A stretch of 64,000 nt of DNA. Source: Bog-756 sp963776225. GTDB lineage: Bacteria; Actinomycetota; Acidimicrobiia; Acidimicrobiales; RAAP-2. Made by a program: the position numbers and the translations under genes. Below the pieces are notes generated by a model. It ran no database searches. It saw only the letters and a list, made by a program, of their open reading frames with translations, and was not told the origin of the DNA. Shown here in pieces: positions 52,723 through 61,937 of this stretch. Within the stretch, counting starts at the first letter, position 1. The number at the start of each line of letters is the position of its first letter. The stretch spans positions 744,001 through 808,000 of the forward strand of contig CAVZLL010000001.1 of NCBI GenBank assembly GCA_963776225.1, in the 5' to 3' direction.

Positions 52723-53889
52723 GCGACCGGCCTTGACTCTGGCCTGTACGGTCGCAGGCATGCCGCCAGGATCGAGACTCTGATTCGGACGCACCGGCGA
52801 AGCTCCGGACCCGTCTTGTGGCACTGATCGGGCTCGTACATCCGACGGTGGACTCTGCTCGACGGATGTACCGCCGGTAGAACCGCAGGCCGAACGGAAC
52901 ATCCGAGCCCCAAGAAGGGAGAGACGAGGGAAAGCGGACCCACGCCGACCAGCGAGATTGAAGCGCGCCCTCGTGTACTTGTTTCGTCGGACGTCGGTGA
53001 CCTGATGCGACCGCCCGGCACCCGTTTCGCTTGGTGCTCAGCGTCGGCAGCCCCCGTGCCTACTCAGTCGGTCCGTTCTCGCTGGGCATCGTCGATGAAA
53101 TCGGCTCGGGTAGTGGTGGTCGGTGGTGGTTGTTGGTTGGTTGGTGGGCTACCGACAAAACCCCAGTCACCTGCCTTAACGGTGACCCGAGGATCGCCAT
53201 TTCCCACGCTAACGGTCCCGATTTCCCACATTGTTACCTTTGCTAAGGGTTCAGGGAATCTGCTGGCCAGAGCCGACCGCTCTTCGTAAGCGAGATCAGG
53301 AGGGTCGGAGTCCTACCCGTGCTCGCGAAAGTTGCCTGCCCCAACCAGGCATTGTCGGGATACCCGCCAAAACGTCCCAACCACCCGGCTCCTGGGGCTT
53401 TCAGCTTTCGTAGGCCTTGGCGAACAGATCACTCAGCGCTGCTACCGGCCCGACCACGGCAGTTGCGCGAGATATGGCAACCTTCCCGGACTTGGCGTTG
53501 GTACGGGAACTGACACGGGACAGGGCTGCCTCCGGCTCAACATGGGACTTTCAGCCCTTCTCGCCGGGGTATGAATCGTTGACCATGTCAGTGAGGGGTC
53601 AAGCCTCGGCAGGCACGGAGGGACTCATGGCCGAATCTAGGGATATGCGGGATCGAGCATCTCGTCGAGCGAGTTGGGTTGCGATCGTCCCGATTGCTGG
53701 CAGGTGCTGCGGGCGGTGTGTTCGCCGTCGTTGGATCGACGCCGTGAGAGCGCCAAAAGAGGCTGCTTTGGCCAACAAATGGCTCCAACACCGTGAGCCT
53801 CATCAACACAGTGGTGAAGACGTTGCGGTCGGTGCCCGTCCATTCGGAGCCGCCATAACCCCCAACACGATACTGAGAGGCGGCGCATT
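52723..53889. other. 1.17-kb gene-free region between two giant secreted-protein genes
   Basis: Apart from one dispersed repeat copy (53109-53230), no gene was recognised. An open frame at 53417-53914 shows no family pattern and shifting codon use. The promoter of the next gene should lie at its end. Confidence 0.5.
53109..53230 (+). repeat. Dispersed intergenic repeat, copy 4
   Basis: It reads GGTGGTCGGTGGTGG, GGTTGGTTGGTGGGCTACC, GACAAAACCCC, TTAACGGTGACC, GAGGATCGCC, TTCCCACGCTAACGG and GATTTCCCACA. It is the most complete copy and a good reference for the family. Confidence 0.85.
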
Positions 53890-56800
53890 ATGGTTGACCC
53901 TCGAGCCCTCCTAGGGCGCCTTACTGGCCGGTCACGTCGATGTACAAGGAGCGATAGGCTTGGCGCCCGGCGAGTGGCAATAGCGTCGCCTTGTAATCCA
54001 AAGTGTCGAGCAACAGCTGTTGTTCTCACCCTCGTTCTTTCCAGCGCCGGACTCGCACTGGTGACGGTGGTAAGCCCGTCGCCCGCGTCCGCCAGCACTC
54101 CAGGCAGGATGTCGACTGTCGCCGGTGGAGTCGTACCTGGACCCAGCTTGGCATCCACAGTCGGACTCATGATTGGCGGCGTCGCCGTGGGTGGCGGCTT
54201 TGTCTACGTCTCCGACAGCCAACACCATGTCGTACGGCAGGTTGATAGCTCTGGTTCCCAGACAGTGATCGCAGGAAACGGGCTCTCCTTATACTCCGGC
54301 GACGGGGGACCCGCCACCTCCGCCGGGGTCAACTACCCCCGCGGCATGGCCGTGGACCGCTCGGGCAACCTGATCATCGCAGACTCCGGCAACAGCCGTG
54401 TCCGGCTGGTCACCGCAACGAGTGGCACCTTCTACGGGATCGCGATGACCGCCGGCGACATCTACACCGTGGCGGGCAGCGGAGCCCAGGGGAGCTCCGG
54501 CGACGGGGGGCCGGCAACCTCAGCCGACCTGTTGAGCCCGGACGGTGTTGCTGTGGACGGCTCCGGCAATCTGGTCATCGCCGACACCTACAACAGCCGG
54601 GTCCGGGTGGTCGCCGCAACGAGCGGCACCTTCTACGGGATCGCCATGACCGCCGGCGACATCTACACCGTGGCCGGCAACGGGACTAACGGATACTCGG
54701 GCGACGGGGGGGCCGCCACCTCGGCCGAGGTCGGTCAGCCCGATGGCATTGCCGTGGACGGCTCCGGCAATCTGGTCATCGCCGCCACCGACAACAGCCG
54801 GGTCCGGGTGGTCGCCGCAACGAGCGGCACCTTCTACGGGATCGCCATGACCGCCGGCGACATCTACACCGTGGCCGGCAACGGGACCGCCGGATACTCC
54901 GGCGACGGCGGGGCCGCCACCTCGGCCGAGGTCGCTTTCCCCTACGGCGTGGCCGTGGACGGCTCCGGCAATCTGGTCATCGCCGCCACCGACAACAGCC
55001 GGGTCCGGGTGGTCGCCGCCACGAACGGCACTTTCTACGGGATCGCCATGACCGCCGGCGACATCTACACCGTGGCTGGTGACGGGAGTAACGGATTCTC
55101 CGGCGACGGGGGGGCCGCCACCTCGGCCGAGGTGGATCAGCCCAGGGGCGTTGCTGTGGACGGCTCCGGCAACCTGGTCATCGCCGACACCATCAACAAC
55201 CGGGTTCGGGTGGTCGCCGCCACGAGCGGCGCCTTCTATGGGATCGCCATGACCGCCGGCGACATCTACACCGTGGTCGGCGACGGGACCCAGGCATACT
55301 CCGGCGACGGCGGGGCCGCCACCTCGGCCGAGCTCTATTACCCGAGCGGGGTTACCGTGGACGGCTCCGGCGACCTGGTGATTGCAGACGGCTCCAACAA
55401 CCGGGTCCGTGTGGTCGCCGCCACGAGCGGCACCTTCTACGGGATCGCGATGGCCGCCGGCGACATCTACACCGTGGCCGGCGATGGGGTCGCCGGATAC
55501 TCGGGCGACGGGGGGGCCGCCACCTCGGCCGAGGTGGATCAGCCCTACGGCGTCGCGGTGGACGGCTCCGGCAACCTGGTCATCGCCGACTCCCACAACA
55601 GCCGGGTCCGGGTGGTCGCCGCCATGAGCGGCACCTTCTACGGGATCGCGATGGCCGCCGGCGACATCTACACCGTGGCCGGCGATGGGGTCGCCGGATA
55701 CTCGGGCGACGGGGGGGCCGCCACCTCGGCCGAGGTGGATCAGCCCTACGGCGTCGCGGGGGACGGCTCCGGCAACCTGGTCATCGCCGACTCCCACAAC
55801 AGCCGGGTCCGGGTGGTCGCCGCCATGAGCGGCACCTTCTACGGGATCGCGATGGCCGCCGGCGACATCTACACCGTGGCCGGCGATGGGGTCGCCGGAT
55901 ACTCGGGCGACGGGGGGGCCGCCACCTCGGCCGAGGTGGATCAGCCCTTCGGCGTCGCGGGGGACGGCTCCGGCAACCTGGTCATCGCCGACACCTACAA
56001 CAACCGGGTCCGGATGGTCGCCGCCAGGAGCGGCACCTTCTACGGGATCGCGATGACTGCCGGCCGCATCTACACCGTGGCAGGCAACGGCTATGAGGGA
56101 TACTCCGGCGACGGGGGGCCCGCCACCTCGGGCGATGTCCGTCAGCCCTACGGCGTCGCCGTGGACCGCTCCGGAAACCTGGTCATCGCCGACACCGACA
56201 ACGAGCGGGTCCGGATGGTCGCCGCCAGGAGCGGCACCTTCTACGGGATCGCCATGATCTCCGGCGACATCTACACGGTGGCAGGCAACGGGACCTACGG
56301 ATACTCCGGCGACGGGGGGGCCGCCACCTCGGCCGAGCTTGCTCATCCCGCCGGGGTTGTCGTGGACGGCTCTGGCAACCTGGTCATCGCCGACACCATC
56401 AGCGATCGGGTCCGGGTGGTGGCGGGCAGCCCGGCGGCCCCGACCGCGACGATCACCTCGCCCTCGAACGGCGGAACCTACGCCATCGGCCAGGTCGTCC
56501 CGACCAGCTTCTCCTGCACCGAGGGGGCGTACGGTCCGGGCATCGCCACCTGCCTCGACTCGAACGGCTCCACGAGCCCGGGAGCGCTCGACACCTCCAC
56601 CCTCGGCGCCCACACCTATACGGTCACCGCCACCAGCGCCGACGGCCAGAGCGGCACGGCGTCCATCTCCTATACCGTTGCCGCTGCCCCGAGGGTGACG
56701 ATCACCTCGCCGTCGAACGGCGGGACCTACACCATCGGCCAGGACGTCCCGACCAGCTTCTCCTGTACCGAAGGGGCACGCGGTCCGGGCATCGCCACCT

Positions 56801-58557
56801 GCCTCGACTCGAACGGCTTTACGAGCCCGGGAGCGCTCGACACCTCCACCCTCGGCGCTCATAGCTACACGGTCACCGCCACCAGCGCCGACGGCCAGAG
56901 CGGCACGGCGTCCATCTCCTATACCGTCGTCCCGATTGCCCCGACCGCGACGATCACCTCGCCCTCGAACGGCGGAACCTACGCCATCGGCCAGGTCGTC
57001 CCGACCAGCTTCTCCTGCACCGAGGGGGCGTACGGTCCGGGCATCGCCACCTGCCTCGACTCGAACGGCTCCACGAGCCCGGGAGCGCTCGACACCTCCA
57101 CCCTCGGCGCCCACACCTATACGGTCACCGCCACCAGCGCCGACGGCCAGAGCGGCACGGCGTCCATCTCCTATACCGTTGCCGCTGCCCCGAGGGTGAC
57201 GATCACCTCGCCGTCGAACGGCGGAACCTACGCCATCGGCCAGGTCGTCCCGACCAGCTTCTCCTGCACCGAGGGGGCGTACGGTCCGGGCATCGCCACC
57301 TGCCTCGACTCGAACGGCTCCACGAGCCCGGGAGCGCTCGACACCTCCACCCTCGGCGCTCATAGCTACACGGTCACCGCCACCAGCGCCGACGGCCAGA
57401 GCGGTACGGCGTCCATCTCCTATACCGTCGTCGTCGCCGCTGCGTCCATCACAACCTTGGGTGGATCCCCCCAGTCAACTACCGTTGGTACGGCGTTCGC
57501 CAACCCGCTGACAGCCACGGTCAGCGATGTCGATGGCGATCCGGTGTCGGGATCGACCGTGACCTTCACTGCTCCGAGTAGCGGGGCATCGGGCACTTTC
57601 GCCAACGGGACGACCACCGACACCGAGACCACGAACGCCAGCGGGCTGGCGACAGCCGCAACCTTCACCGCGAACACTGTGGGAGGCTCCTTTACGGTCA
57701 ATGCCTCTGTCGCCGGGGTCTCGACACCGGCAACCTTCTCGTTGACCAACCTGACTCCACCGAAGATCACCAAGTTCACACCGCCCTCGGGTACACCTGG
57801 CACGACAGTGACGATCACCGGGTCGCGCCTTTCCGGTGCCACCAAGGTCACGATCCACGGTCAGACCTCGACGATCAGCAGTGACTCAGCGACCACGATC
57901 AAAGTGCTCGTGCCGGTGGGTGCGACGACTGGCAAGATCAAGGTGACTACCCCCGATGGTACCGCCACCAGCGTGGTCAGCTTCATGGCGCTGAAGGCCA
58001 TGGTGCCCACGATCACCAAGTTCACTCCGACCTCTGGGAACGTGGGTTCCGTCGTGACCATCACCGGAACCAACCTCTACGGAGCCACCTGGGTGACATT
58101 CGATGGCATCAAAGGCACCGTCACCAGTGATTCGACAACAACGATCAAGGTGAACGTGCCGACCGGGGCCAAGACCGGCAAGATCAAGGTCACAACGGCT
58201 GGTGGGTCTGTAACCAGCTCAGCCTCTTTCACCGTCACCCTGACGTCAAGGATCCTTCCTGGAAGTGAGTGGACCCTGACCCTGAAGGACTGGATCGTTA
58301 CGGGGTGCACGATCATCAGCTTCTCCAGCGGAGGGTTCTATGACAACCTGGCCGATGCCGGCTCGTGGACGCAGACAGGGACCCATGTCACCCTGCGATT
58401 CACGACGGCCGGCGCTCCCACCCCTTACGCGGTCGGGCTCGGCACCTTCACGGGCACCTACCAGCCGTTGACGGGCCTGTTCTCCGGAACATTCGCCGGC
58501 ACGACGGGCTCCCTGAGGTTCGGCGCCAACCCGAAGTGCGTGCCGCCGACCTCGTGA
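53890..58557 (+). CDS. Giant secreted NHL-repeat / Ig-like / TIG protein
   Basis: This is a 1555-aa protein from the ATG at 53890. A signal peptide (AVVLTLVLSSAGLALVTVV, ending PASAS) is near residue 65. Twelve NHL-type repeats span about residues 70-850; the last ten have a fixed 67-aa length with the core 'GDIYTVAGDGVAGYSGDGG'. Four Ig-like units of 83-84 aa (about 852-1178), a Big_1-like domain (1180-1290), two TIG domains and a 100-residue C-terminal beta domain with two Cys follow. The repeats are nearly identical at DNA level. It is likely extracellular with a binding or adhesive role. Confidence 0.86.
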   Translation: MVDPRALLGRLTGRSRRCTRSDRLGARRVAIASPCNPKCRATAVVLTLVLSSAGLALVTVVSPSPASASTPGRMSTVAGGVVPGPSLASTVGLMIGGVAVGGGFVYVSDSQHHVVRQVDSSGSQTVIAGNGLSLYSGDGGPATSAGVNYPRGMAVDRSGNLIIADSGNSRVRLVTATSGTFYGIAMTAGDIYTVAGSGAQGSSGDGGPATSADLLSPDGVAVDGSGNLVIADTYNSRVRVVAATSGTFYGIAMTAGDIYTVAGNGTNGYSGDGGAATSAEVGQPDGIAVDGSGNLVIAATDNSRVRVVAATSGTFYGIAMTAGDIYTVAGNGTAGYSGDGGAATSAEVAFPYGVAVDGSGNLVIAATDNSRVRVVAATNGTFYGIAMTAGDIYTVAGDGSNGFSGDGGAATSAEVDQPRGVAVDGSGNLVIADTINNRVRVVAATSGAFYGIAMTAGDIYTVVGDGTQAYSGDGGAATSAELYYPSGVTVDGSGDLVIADGSNNRVRVVAATSGTFYGIAMAAGDIYTVAGDGVAGYSGDGGAATSAEVDQPYGVAVDGSGNLVIADSHNSRVRVVAAMSGTFYGIAMAAGDIYTVAGDGVAGYSGDGGAATSAEVDQPYGVAGDGSGNLVIADSHNSRVRVVAAMSGTFYGIAMAAGDIYTVAGDGVAGYSGDGGAATSAEVDQPFGVAGDGSGNLVIADTYNNRVRMVAARSGTFYGIAMTAGRIYTVAGNGYEGYSGDGGPATSGDVRQPYGVAVDRSGNLVIADTDNERVRMVAARSGTFYGIAMISGDIYTVAGNGTYGYSGDGGAATSAELAHPAGVVVDGSGNLVIADTISDRVRVVAGSPAAPTATITSPSNGGTYAIGQVVPTSFSCTEGAYGPGIATCLDSNGSTSPGALDTSTLGAHTYTVTATSADGQSGTASISYTVAAAPRVTITSPSNGGTYTIGQDVPTSFSCTEGARGPGIATCLDSNGFTSPGALDTSTLGAHSYTVTATSADGQSGTASISYTVVPIAPTATITSPSNGGTYAIGQVVPTSFSCTEGAYGPGIATCLDSNGSTSPGALDTSTLGAHTYTVTATSADGQSGTASISYTVAAAPRVTITSPSNGGTYAIGQVVPTSFSCTEGAYGPGIATCLDSNGSTSPGALDTSTLGAHSYTVTATSADGQSGTASISYTVVVAAASITTLGGSPQSTTVGTAFANPLTATVSDVDGDPVSGSTVTFTAPSSGASGTFANGTTTDTETTNASGLATAATFTANTVGGSFTVNASVAGVSTPATFSLTNLTPPKITKFTPPSGTPGTTVTITGSRLSGATKVTIHGQTSTISSDSATTIKVLVPVGATTGKIKVTTPDGTATSVVSFMALKAMVPTITKFTPTSGNVGSVVTITGTNLYGATWVTFDGIKGTVTSDSTTTIKVNVPTGAKTGKIKVTTAGGSVTSSASFTVTLTSRILPGSEWTLTLKDWIVTGCTIISFSSGGFYDNLADAGSWTQTGTHVTLRFTTAGAPTPYAVGLGTFTGTYQPLTGLFSGTFAGTTGSLRFGANPKCVPPTS
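54461..56470 (+). repeat. Ten tandem 201-bp repeats within the NHL gene
   Basis: The word TCTACACCGT or its close variant recurs at 54461, 54662, 54863, 55064, 55265, 55466, 55667, 55868, 56069 and 56270, always 201 bases apart. Units at 55466, 55667 and 55868 are nearly identical over their full length. Many units carry a run of 6-7 G in 'GACGGGGGGGCC'. Confidence 0.92.
56443..57428 (+). repeat. Four Ig-unit repeats of 249-252 bp in the NHL gene
   Basis: Units begin near 56443, 56692, 56944 and 57193. The first and third are practically identical at an offset of 501 bp, and the second carries several differences. The pattern suggests duplication of a two-unit block. Confidence 0.82.
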
Positions 58558-58699
58558 GATTGGTGGCAGCCAGGGCTGGGCGTCGGGCGCCATAGGTGGG
58601 CCGAGTTCCCACATTACGAATGTCCATCCCGAGATACGCGGCCCTGAAGGCGTCCGGCGGTGAGATGGCCATCGAGCACGCTCTTCGACCGTGTAGTAG

Positions 58700-58808
58700 T
58701 TAGTTTTAGTTGGTTGGTTGGTGGGCTACCGACAAAACCCTGGTCACCAGCGTGAACGGTGCCGTGAGGATCGCCTCTTCCCACGCTATTGGCCCCGATT
58801 TCCCAGCA
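58700..58808 (+). repeat. Dispersed intergenic repeat, copy 5
   Basis: It reads GGTTGGTTGGTGGGCTACC, GACAAAACCC, GGTCACC, GAACGGTG, GAGGATCGCC, TTCCCACGCTATTGG and GATTTCCCA, closely matching copy 4. It lies in the 401-bp gap 58558-58958, which has no recognised gene. Confidence 0.82.
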
Positions 58809-58958
58809 CGCTGGTCAAGGCGGCGAAGTTGGAAGAGTCGATGATTCCTTACCCCAATCGTGGGGATCGGACTCGCACAACGGGTGGATCAGTCACGGAG
58901 ATCCGGCCAGTGGCCCAGACGCAACAGCAGCGGATACGCCGCGCCTTCCCATGAGGAA

Positions 58959-59198
58959 CTATCGGGGTTCACCGATCGACCGACCGAGTAGCCCGTAGGC
59001 AGGTCGGCCTGCTGCCCGCGACGAAGCGTTCGACACCAGGTTCTCCAGCTTGCGGCGACCGATCTCGAGGAGGGTGTCAACGCTCTCGATGTCGACGTCG
59101 AGGCAGTCGGCGATCAGCTCCGAATCCGCCCCGAGTGCACGCAAGCGAAGACCGAGTCGGTAAGCCCTGGGCAGCTCATCGAGCAAAGGGTCACCCAT
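58959..59198 (-). CDS. Small helix-turn-helix protein resembling sigma region 4
   Basis: This is a 79-aa protein from the ATG at 59198 (GAGAG upstream); the longer open frame runs into the divergent regulator gene and has no homology there. 'ELPRAYRLGLRLRALGADSE' and 'LIADCLDVDIESVDTLLEIG' match short actinobacterial proteins with a sigma70 region-4-like helix-turn-helix. No region 2 is present, so it cannot be a complete sigma factor. It is divergent from the LAL regulator gene with a 72-bp gap, so the two may be co-regulated. Confidence 0.7.
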   Translation of the reverse strand: MGDPLLDELPRAYRLGLRLRALGADSELIADCLDVDIESVDTLLEIGRRKLENLVSNASSRAAGRPAYGLLGRSIGEPR

Positions 59199-59242
59199 CT
59201 CTCGATGGTGGCCGTTCGCCGCTCCTAAATCCTCGGTATTCT

Positions 59243-59252
59243 GTACTGATTT
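59243..59252 (-). promoter_or_regulatory. AAATCAGTAC motif upstream of the LAL regulator gene
   Basis: The minus strand reads AAATCAGTAC at 59243-59252, between the divergent starts at 59198 and 59271. The same ten bases occur at 62121-62130, where they form half of a dyad. It may be an operator for the regulator. Confidence 0.4.
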
Positions 59253-59270
59253 TCTGCGAGACTTGACGCT

Positions 59271-61937
59271 GTGGACCGCTGGCCAATCATCGGTCGGGCT
59301 GAGGAGCTTGCCTACCTCAGGCAAGTAATCACGGACCCAGACAAGTGTGGGGTTCTGGTCGCCGGTCGTGCCGGCGTGGGCAAGAGCCGGCTCATCAGGG
59401 AGGTGCTTGAGCGCGCAACTGACTGCCATGTAGAGCTTGTCACGGCGACCGAGTCGGCCCGGGCGCTTCCCTTCGGCGCCTTCGCCCGCCTCTTGCCTGA
59501 CCAGCTGCCATTCAACCGCATGGACTTACTCACGGCCGTCGGACAGCACCTGGTTCGGCGGGCTCAGGGCGCCCCTGCCGTCCTCGCTGTTGACGATGTG
59601 CACCTTCTCGATGGCTTGTCAGCCGCTCTCGTGCATCATGTGGCAACCGCGCATCTCGCCACCGTCTTGCTGACCCTCCGAAGCGGGGAACGGGCCCCGG
59701 ACGCTGTCACTTCCCCCTACCGAAGCGGGGTCGTGCCTCGTTTGGAGCTGCAGCCTCTGTCCCGGGCTGATTTCGACGTGGTGGTCGAAACTGCACTCGG
59801 GGGCGTCACCGAAAGCTTCACACTGGATCGCATGTGGGACGCAACCCAAGGCAATTTGCTCTTTGCGCACGAGCTCATTGACGATGGTCTCGAAGCCTCC
59901 GCCCTGATCCGTCATCGAGGCGTATGGCGGTGGACTGGTGACCTCGGCACCGCTCCACGGCTCCGAGAAGTGGTGTCCGACCGCCTTGCCAATCTGAGTA
60001 CTGACGCCCGGAACTTGCTCGAGATCCTCGTCATTGGCGAACCGCTCAGTCTCCAGAGCGCTCGCAAGTTGGGCACGGCAGGTTCTGTGCGCGAGCTCGA
60101 ACGCCGCGGCCTTATCACCGTCGAACGAACGGACGGTGAGTTACTGGTCCGTTTCGGTCACCCGCTGTTTGGCGAAATCGTCCGCGGAGCTATGAGCGAA
60201 CTCAGGTTCATACAGGTCAATCACGATCTGGCTGAGCACTTGGCTTCTGCCGGGGGCCGACGACCCGCTGACACGCTCAGGTTCGCCCTCTTCCGGATGG
60301 CAGCGGGAGAGCTCTCCGATCCCGGTCAGATGACCGAAGCGGCGCTCCACGCCAACGTACTCTCCGACTATTTACTTGCCGAATCACTGGCTCGCGCGTC
60401 AATCGAAGAGGGAGGTACCTTCGACGCTCACCGGGAGCTCGGCCGCGCCCTCCTTGGCCAGAACCGGTTCGAAGATGCAGAGAGCATTCTCATGCCCCTC
60501 ATAGGAACGGAGCCGAGTGACGTCGATCGGGAGTCGCTCGGGGACCTTCTCACGCGGACGGTGGGCCTTGGGTTGGGTCGAATCGACGAGACCCTCGAGC
60601 TCCTCGCGTTGATCGCGATGAGCTGTGTCGATCCCGTGCAGAGAGCCCTTCTGAAAAGTCATGCAGCGACGCTCCTCGCATTCGCCGGCCGCTTCACCGA
60701 GGCAGTCGAAGTTGGCATGGCAACTCTCGCGTCAACCCACGATGAAGCCTTGAATGTCCGATCACTGACGTCTGTCGGAATCAGTCTGGTCATGGCCGGC
60801 CAAATCGACGACGCGCTGACCCTCAGTGAGAAGGCATTTGAGCCTGCGGTACGACTGAAGGACCGCTTTCCCCGGGCGCCGGGCTGGGCTGCAATGGTGC
60901 ACTGCAGTGCGCTGTTCTTTGCAGGTCGGGTAGAGGGCGCGCTTGCCGTTCTCGACCTGGCGCTCGGTAGCACGCCGGACACTTCAAGCTCTATGACAGC
61001 CCCGGCCTATGCCTACAAGGGACGCTTTCTCCTTTTTCAAGGACGGGCCCGCAGCGCCATCCGATTCCTGAACGCGGCCGTCAGCACACCTCATGACAAT
61101 CTCATCGCGGAGCTGTCTTGGTGCTTGGCATTGGCCGCGGAATCCCATGCGTTGCTCGGTGACCATGAGTCGGCGAGACTGGCGGCCAAAGAAGCTGTCG
61201 CGTTGCGCCGAGAGGAGATCGTGTTCTTTCATGCCGATGGACAGCGTGCCCTAGCCTGGATCGACGCACAGGTCGGCCACACCTCGTCGGCCATCGAGCA
61301 ACTCTACGAGGCCGCTGATCTCGCCGCCTCTCGTGGTCAGCGCAGCTTCGAACTCATCATTCTCGGCGATCTCCTCCGTCTCGGAGACCGCAAATCGGCA
61401 GGACGAGCTCGTACAGTGGCGACCCAGATCGACGGAGCGTGGTCGGCAGCCATCGAGGCTCATGCCCATGCCGCTCAAACCGGCAAGACAGGAGACCAAG
61501 AGGCGGCAGCCGAGGCCTTTGAGGCGATCGGGGCGTCATTGGTGGCTGCCGAACTTTGGTCGAGACTCTCGGCCAGTCGACAGCGAAGCGGCCTTCGGAC
61601 GGGAGCGACGGGAGCAGCCAGCCGGTTCGCCAAGGCGGTCCGCAGGTGTGAAGGCGCTCGAACGACTGCAAGTTCGCTCGAAGACACTGCACCACGCGCT
61701 CGACTCTCCAGGCGGGAACAGGAAGTGGCAGTAGCGGCGTCACAAGGGGCGACGAACGCACAGATCGCCCTCGAACTCTCGATCTCCGAACGGACGGTCG
61801 AAAGCCACCTTTACGCGGCCTATGCCAAGCTGGGCATCACGAAGCGCAGCCTGCTTTCGGAACAGCTACGAGCTGCCCCGCCGGATTCTCGAAGCTACGT
61901 CCCAGATGAACAAGCAGAGAGAACCCGCAAAGGCTGA
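59271..61937 (+). CDS. LuxR-family large ATP-binding (LAL) transcriptional regulator
   Basis: This is an 888-aa protein from GTG 59271. The N-terminal ATPase has Walker A 'VAGRAGVGKSRL' (about residues 30-41) and Walker B 'VLAVDDVHLLD' (about 103-113). A long TPR-like helical region (about 330-790) follows. The C-terminal LuxR helix-turn-helix is 'LSRREQEVAVAASQGATNAQ' with 'LELSISERTVESHLYAAYAK' (about 811-865). LAL regulators are typically activators of secondary metabolism or catabolic genes and respond to ATP and a ligand. Its likely targets are itself and the secreted-protein gene downstream, given the shared motif. Confidence 0.93.
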   Translation: MDRWPIIGRAEELAYLRQVITDPDKCGVLVAGRAGVGKSRLIREVLERATDCHVELVTATESARALPFGAFARLLPDQLPFNRMDLLTAVGQHLVRRAQGAPAVLAVDDVHLLDGLSAALVHHVATAHLATVLLTLRSGERAPDAVTSPYRSGVVPRLELQPLSRADFDVVVETALGGVTESFTLDRMWDATQGNLLFAHELIDDGLEASALIRHRGVWRWTGDLGTAPRLREVVSDRLANLSTDARNLLEILVIGEPLSLQSARKLGTAGSVRELERRGLITVERTDGELLVRFGHPLFGEIVRGAMSELRFIQVNHDLAEHLASAGGRRPADTLRFALFRMAAGELSDPGQMTEAALHANVLSDYLLAESLARASIEEGGTFDAHRELGRALLGQNRFEDAESILMPLIGTEPSDVDRESLGDLLTRTVGLGLGRIDETLELLALIAMSCVDPVQRALLKSHAATLLAFAGRFTEAVEVGMATLASTHDEALNVRSLTSVGISLVMAGQIDDALTLSEKAFEPAVRLKDRFPRAPGWAAMVHCSALFFAGRVEGALAVLDLALGSTPDTSSSMTAPAYAYKGRFLLFQGRARSAIRFLNAAVSTPHDNLIAELSWCLALAAESHALLGDHESARLAAKEAVALRREEIVFFHADGQRALAWIDAQVGHTSSAIEQLYEAADLAASRGQRSFELIILGDLLRLGDRKSAGRARTVATQIDGAWSAAIEAHAHAAQTGKTGDQEAAAEAFEAIGASLVAAELWSRLSASRQRSGLRTGATGAASRFAKAVRRCEGARTTASSLEDTAPRARLSRREQEVAVAASQGATNAQIALELSISERTVESHLYAAYAKLGITKRSLLSEQLRAAPPDSRSYVPDEQAERTRKG

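Noticed and set aside
53417..53914. A 165-codon plus-strand open frame before the NHL gene
   Set aside because: No domain, no ribosome site and no consistent codon pattern. It overlaps the start of a convincing gene.
54520..57363. A 947-codon open frame on the minus strand opposite the NHL gene
   Set aside because: It mirrors the 201-bp repeats of the plus-strand gene, has no signal peptide or domain and arises from codon bias in GC-rich repeats.
54461..57428. Regular repeats that might suggest a CRISPR array
   Set aside because: The units are 201-252 bp, coding throughout and without spacers. No cas gene is present in the window.
59199..59429. N-terminal extension of the small helix-turn-helix protein
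   Set aside because: It would overlap the start of the LAL regulator gene and has no homology. An ATG at 59198 with GAGAG upstream is better.
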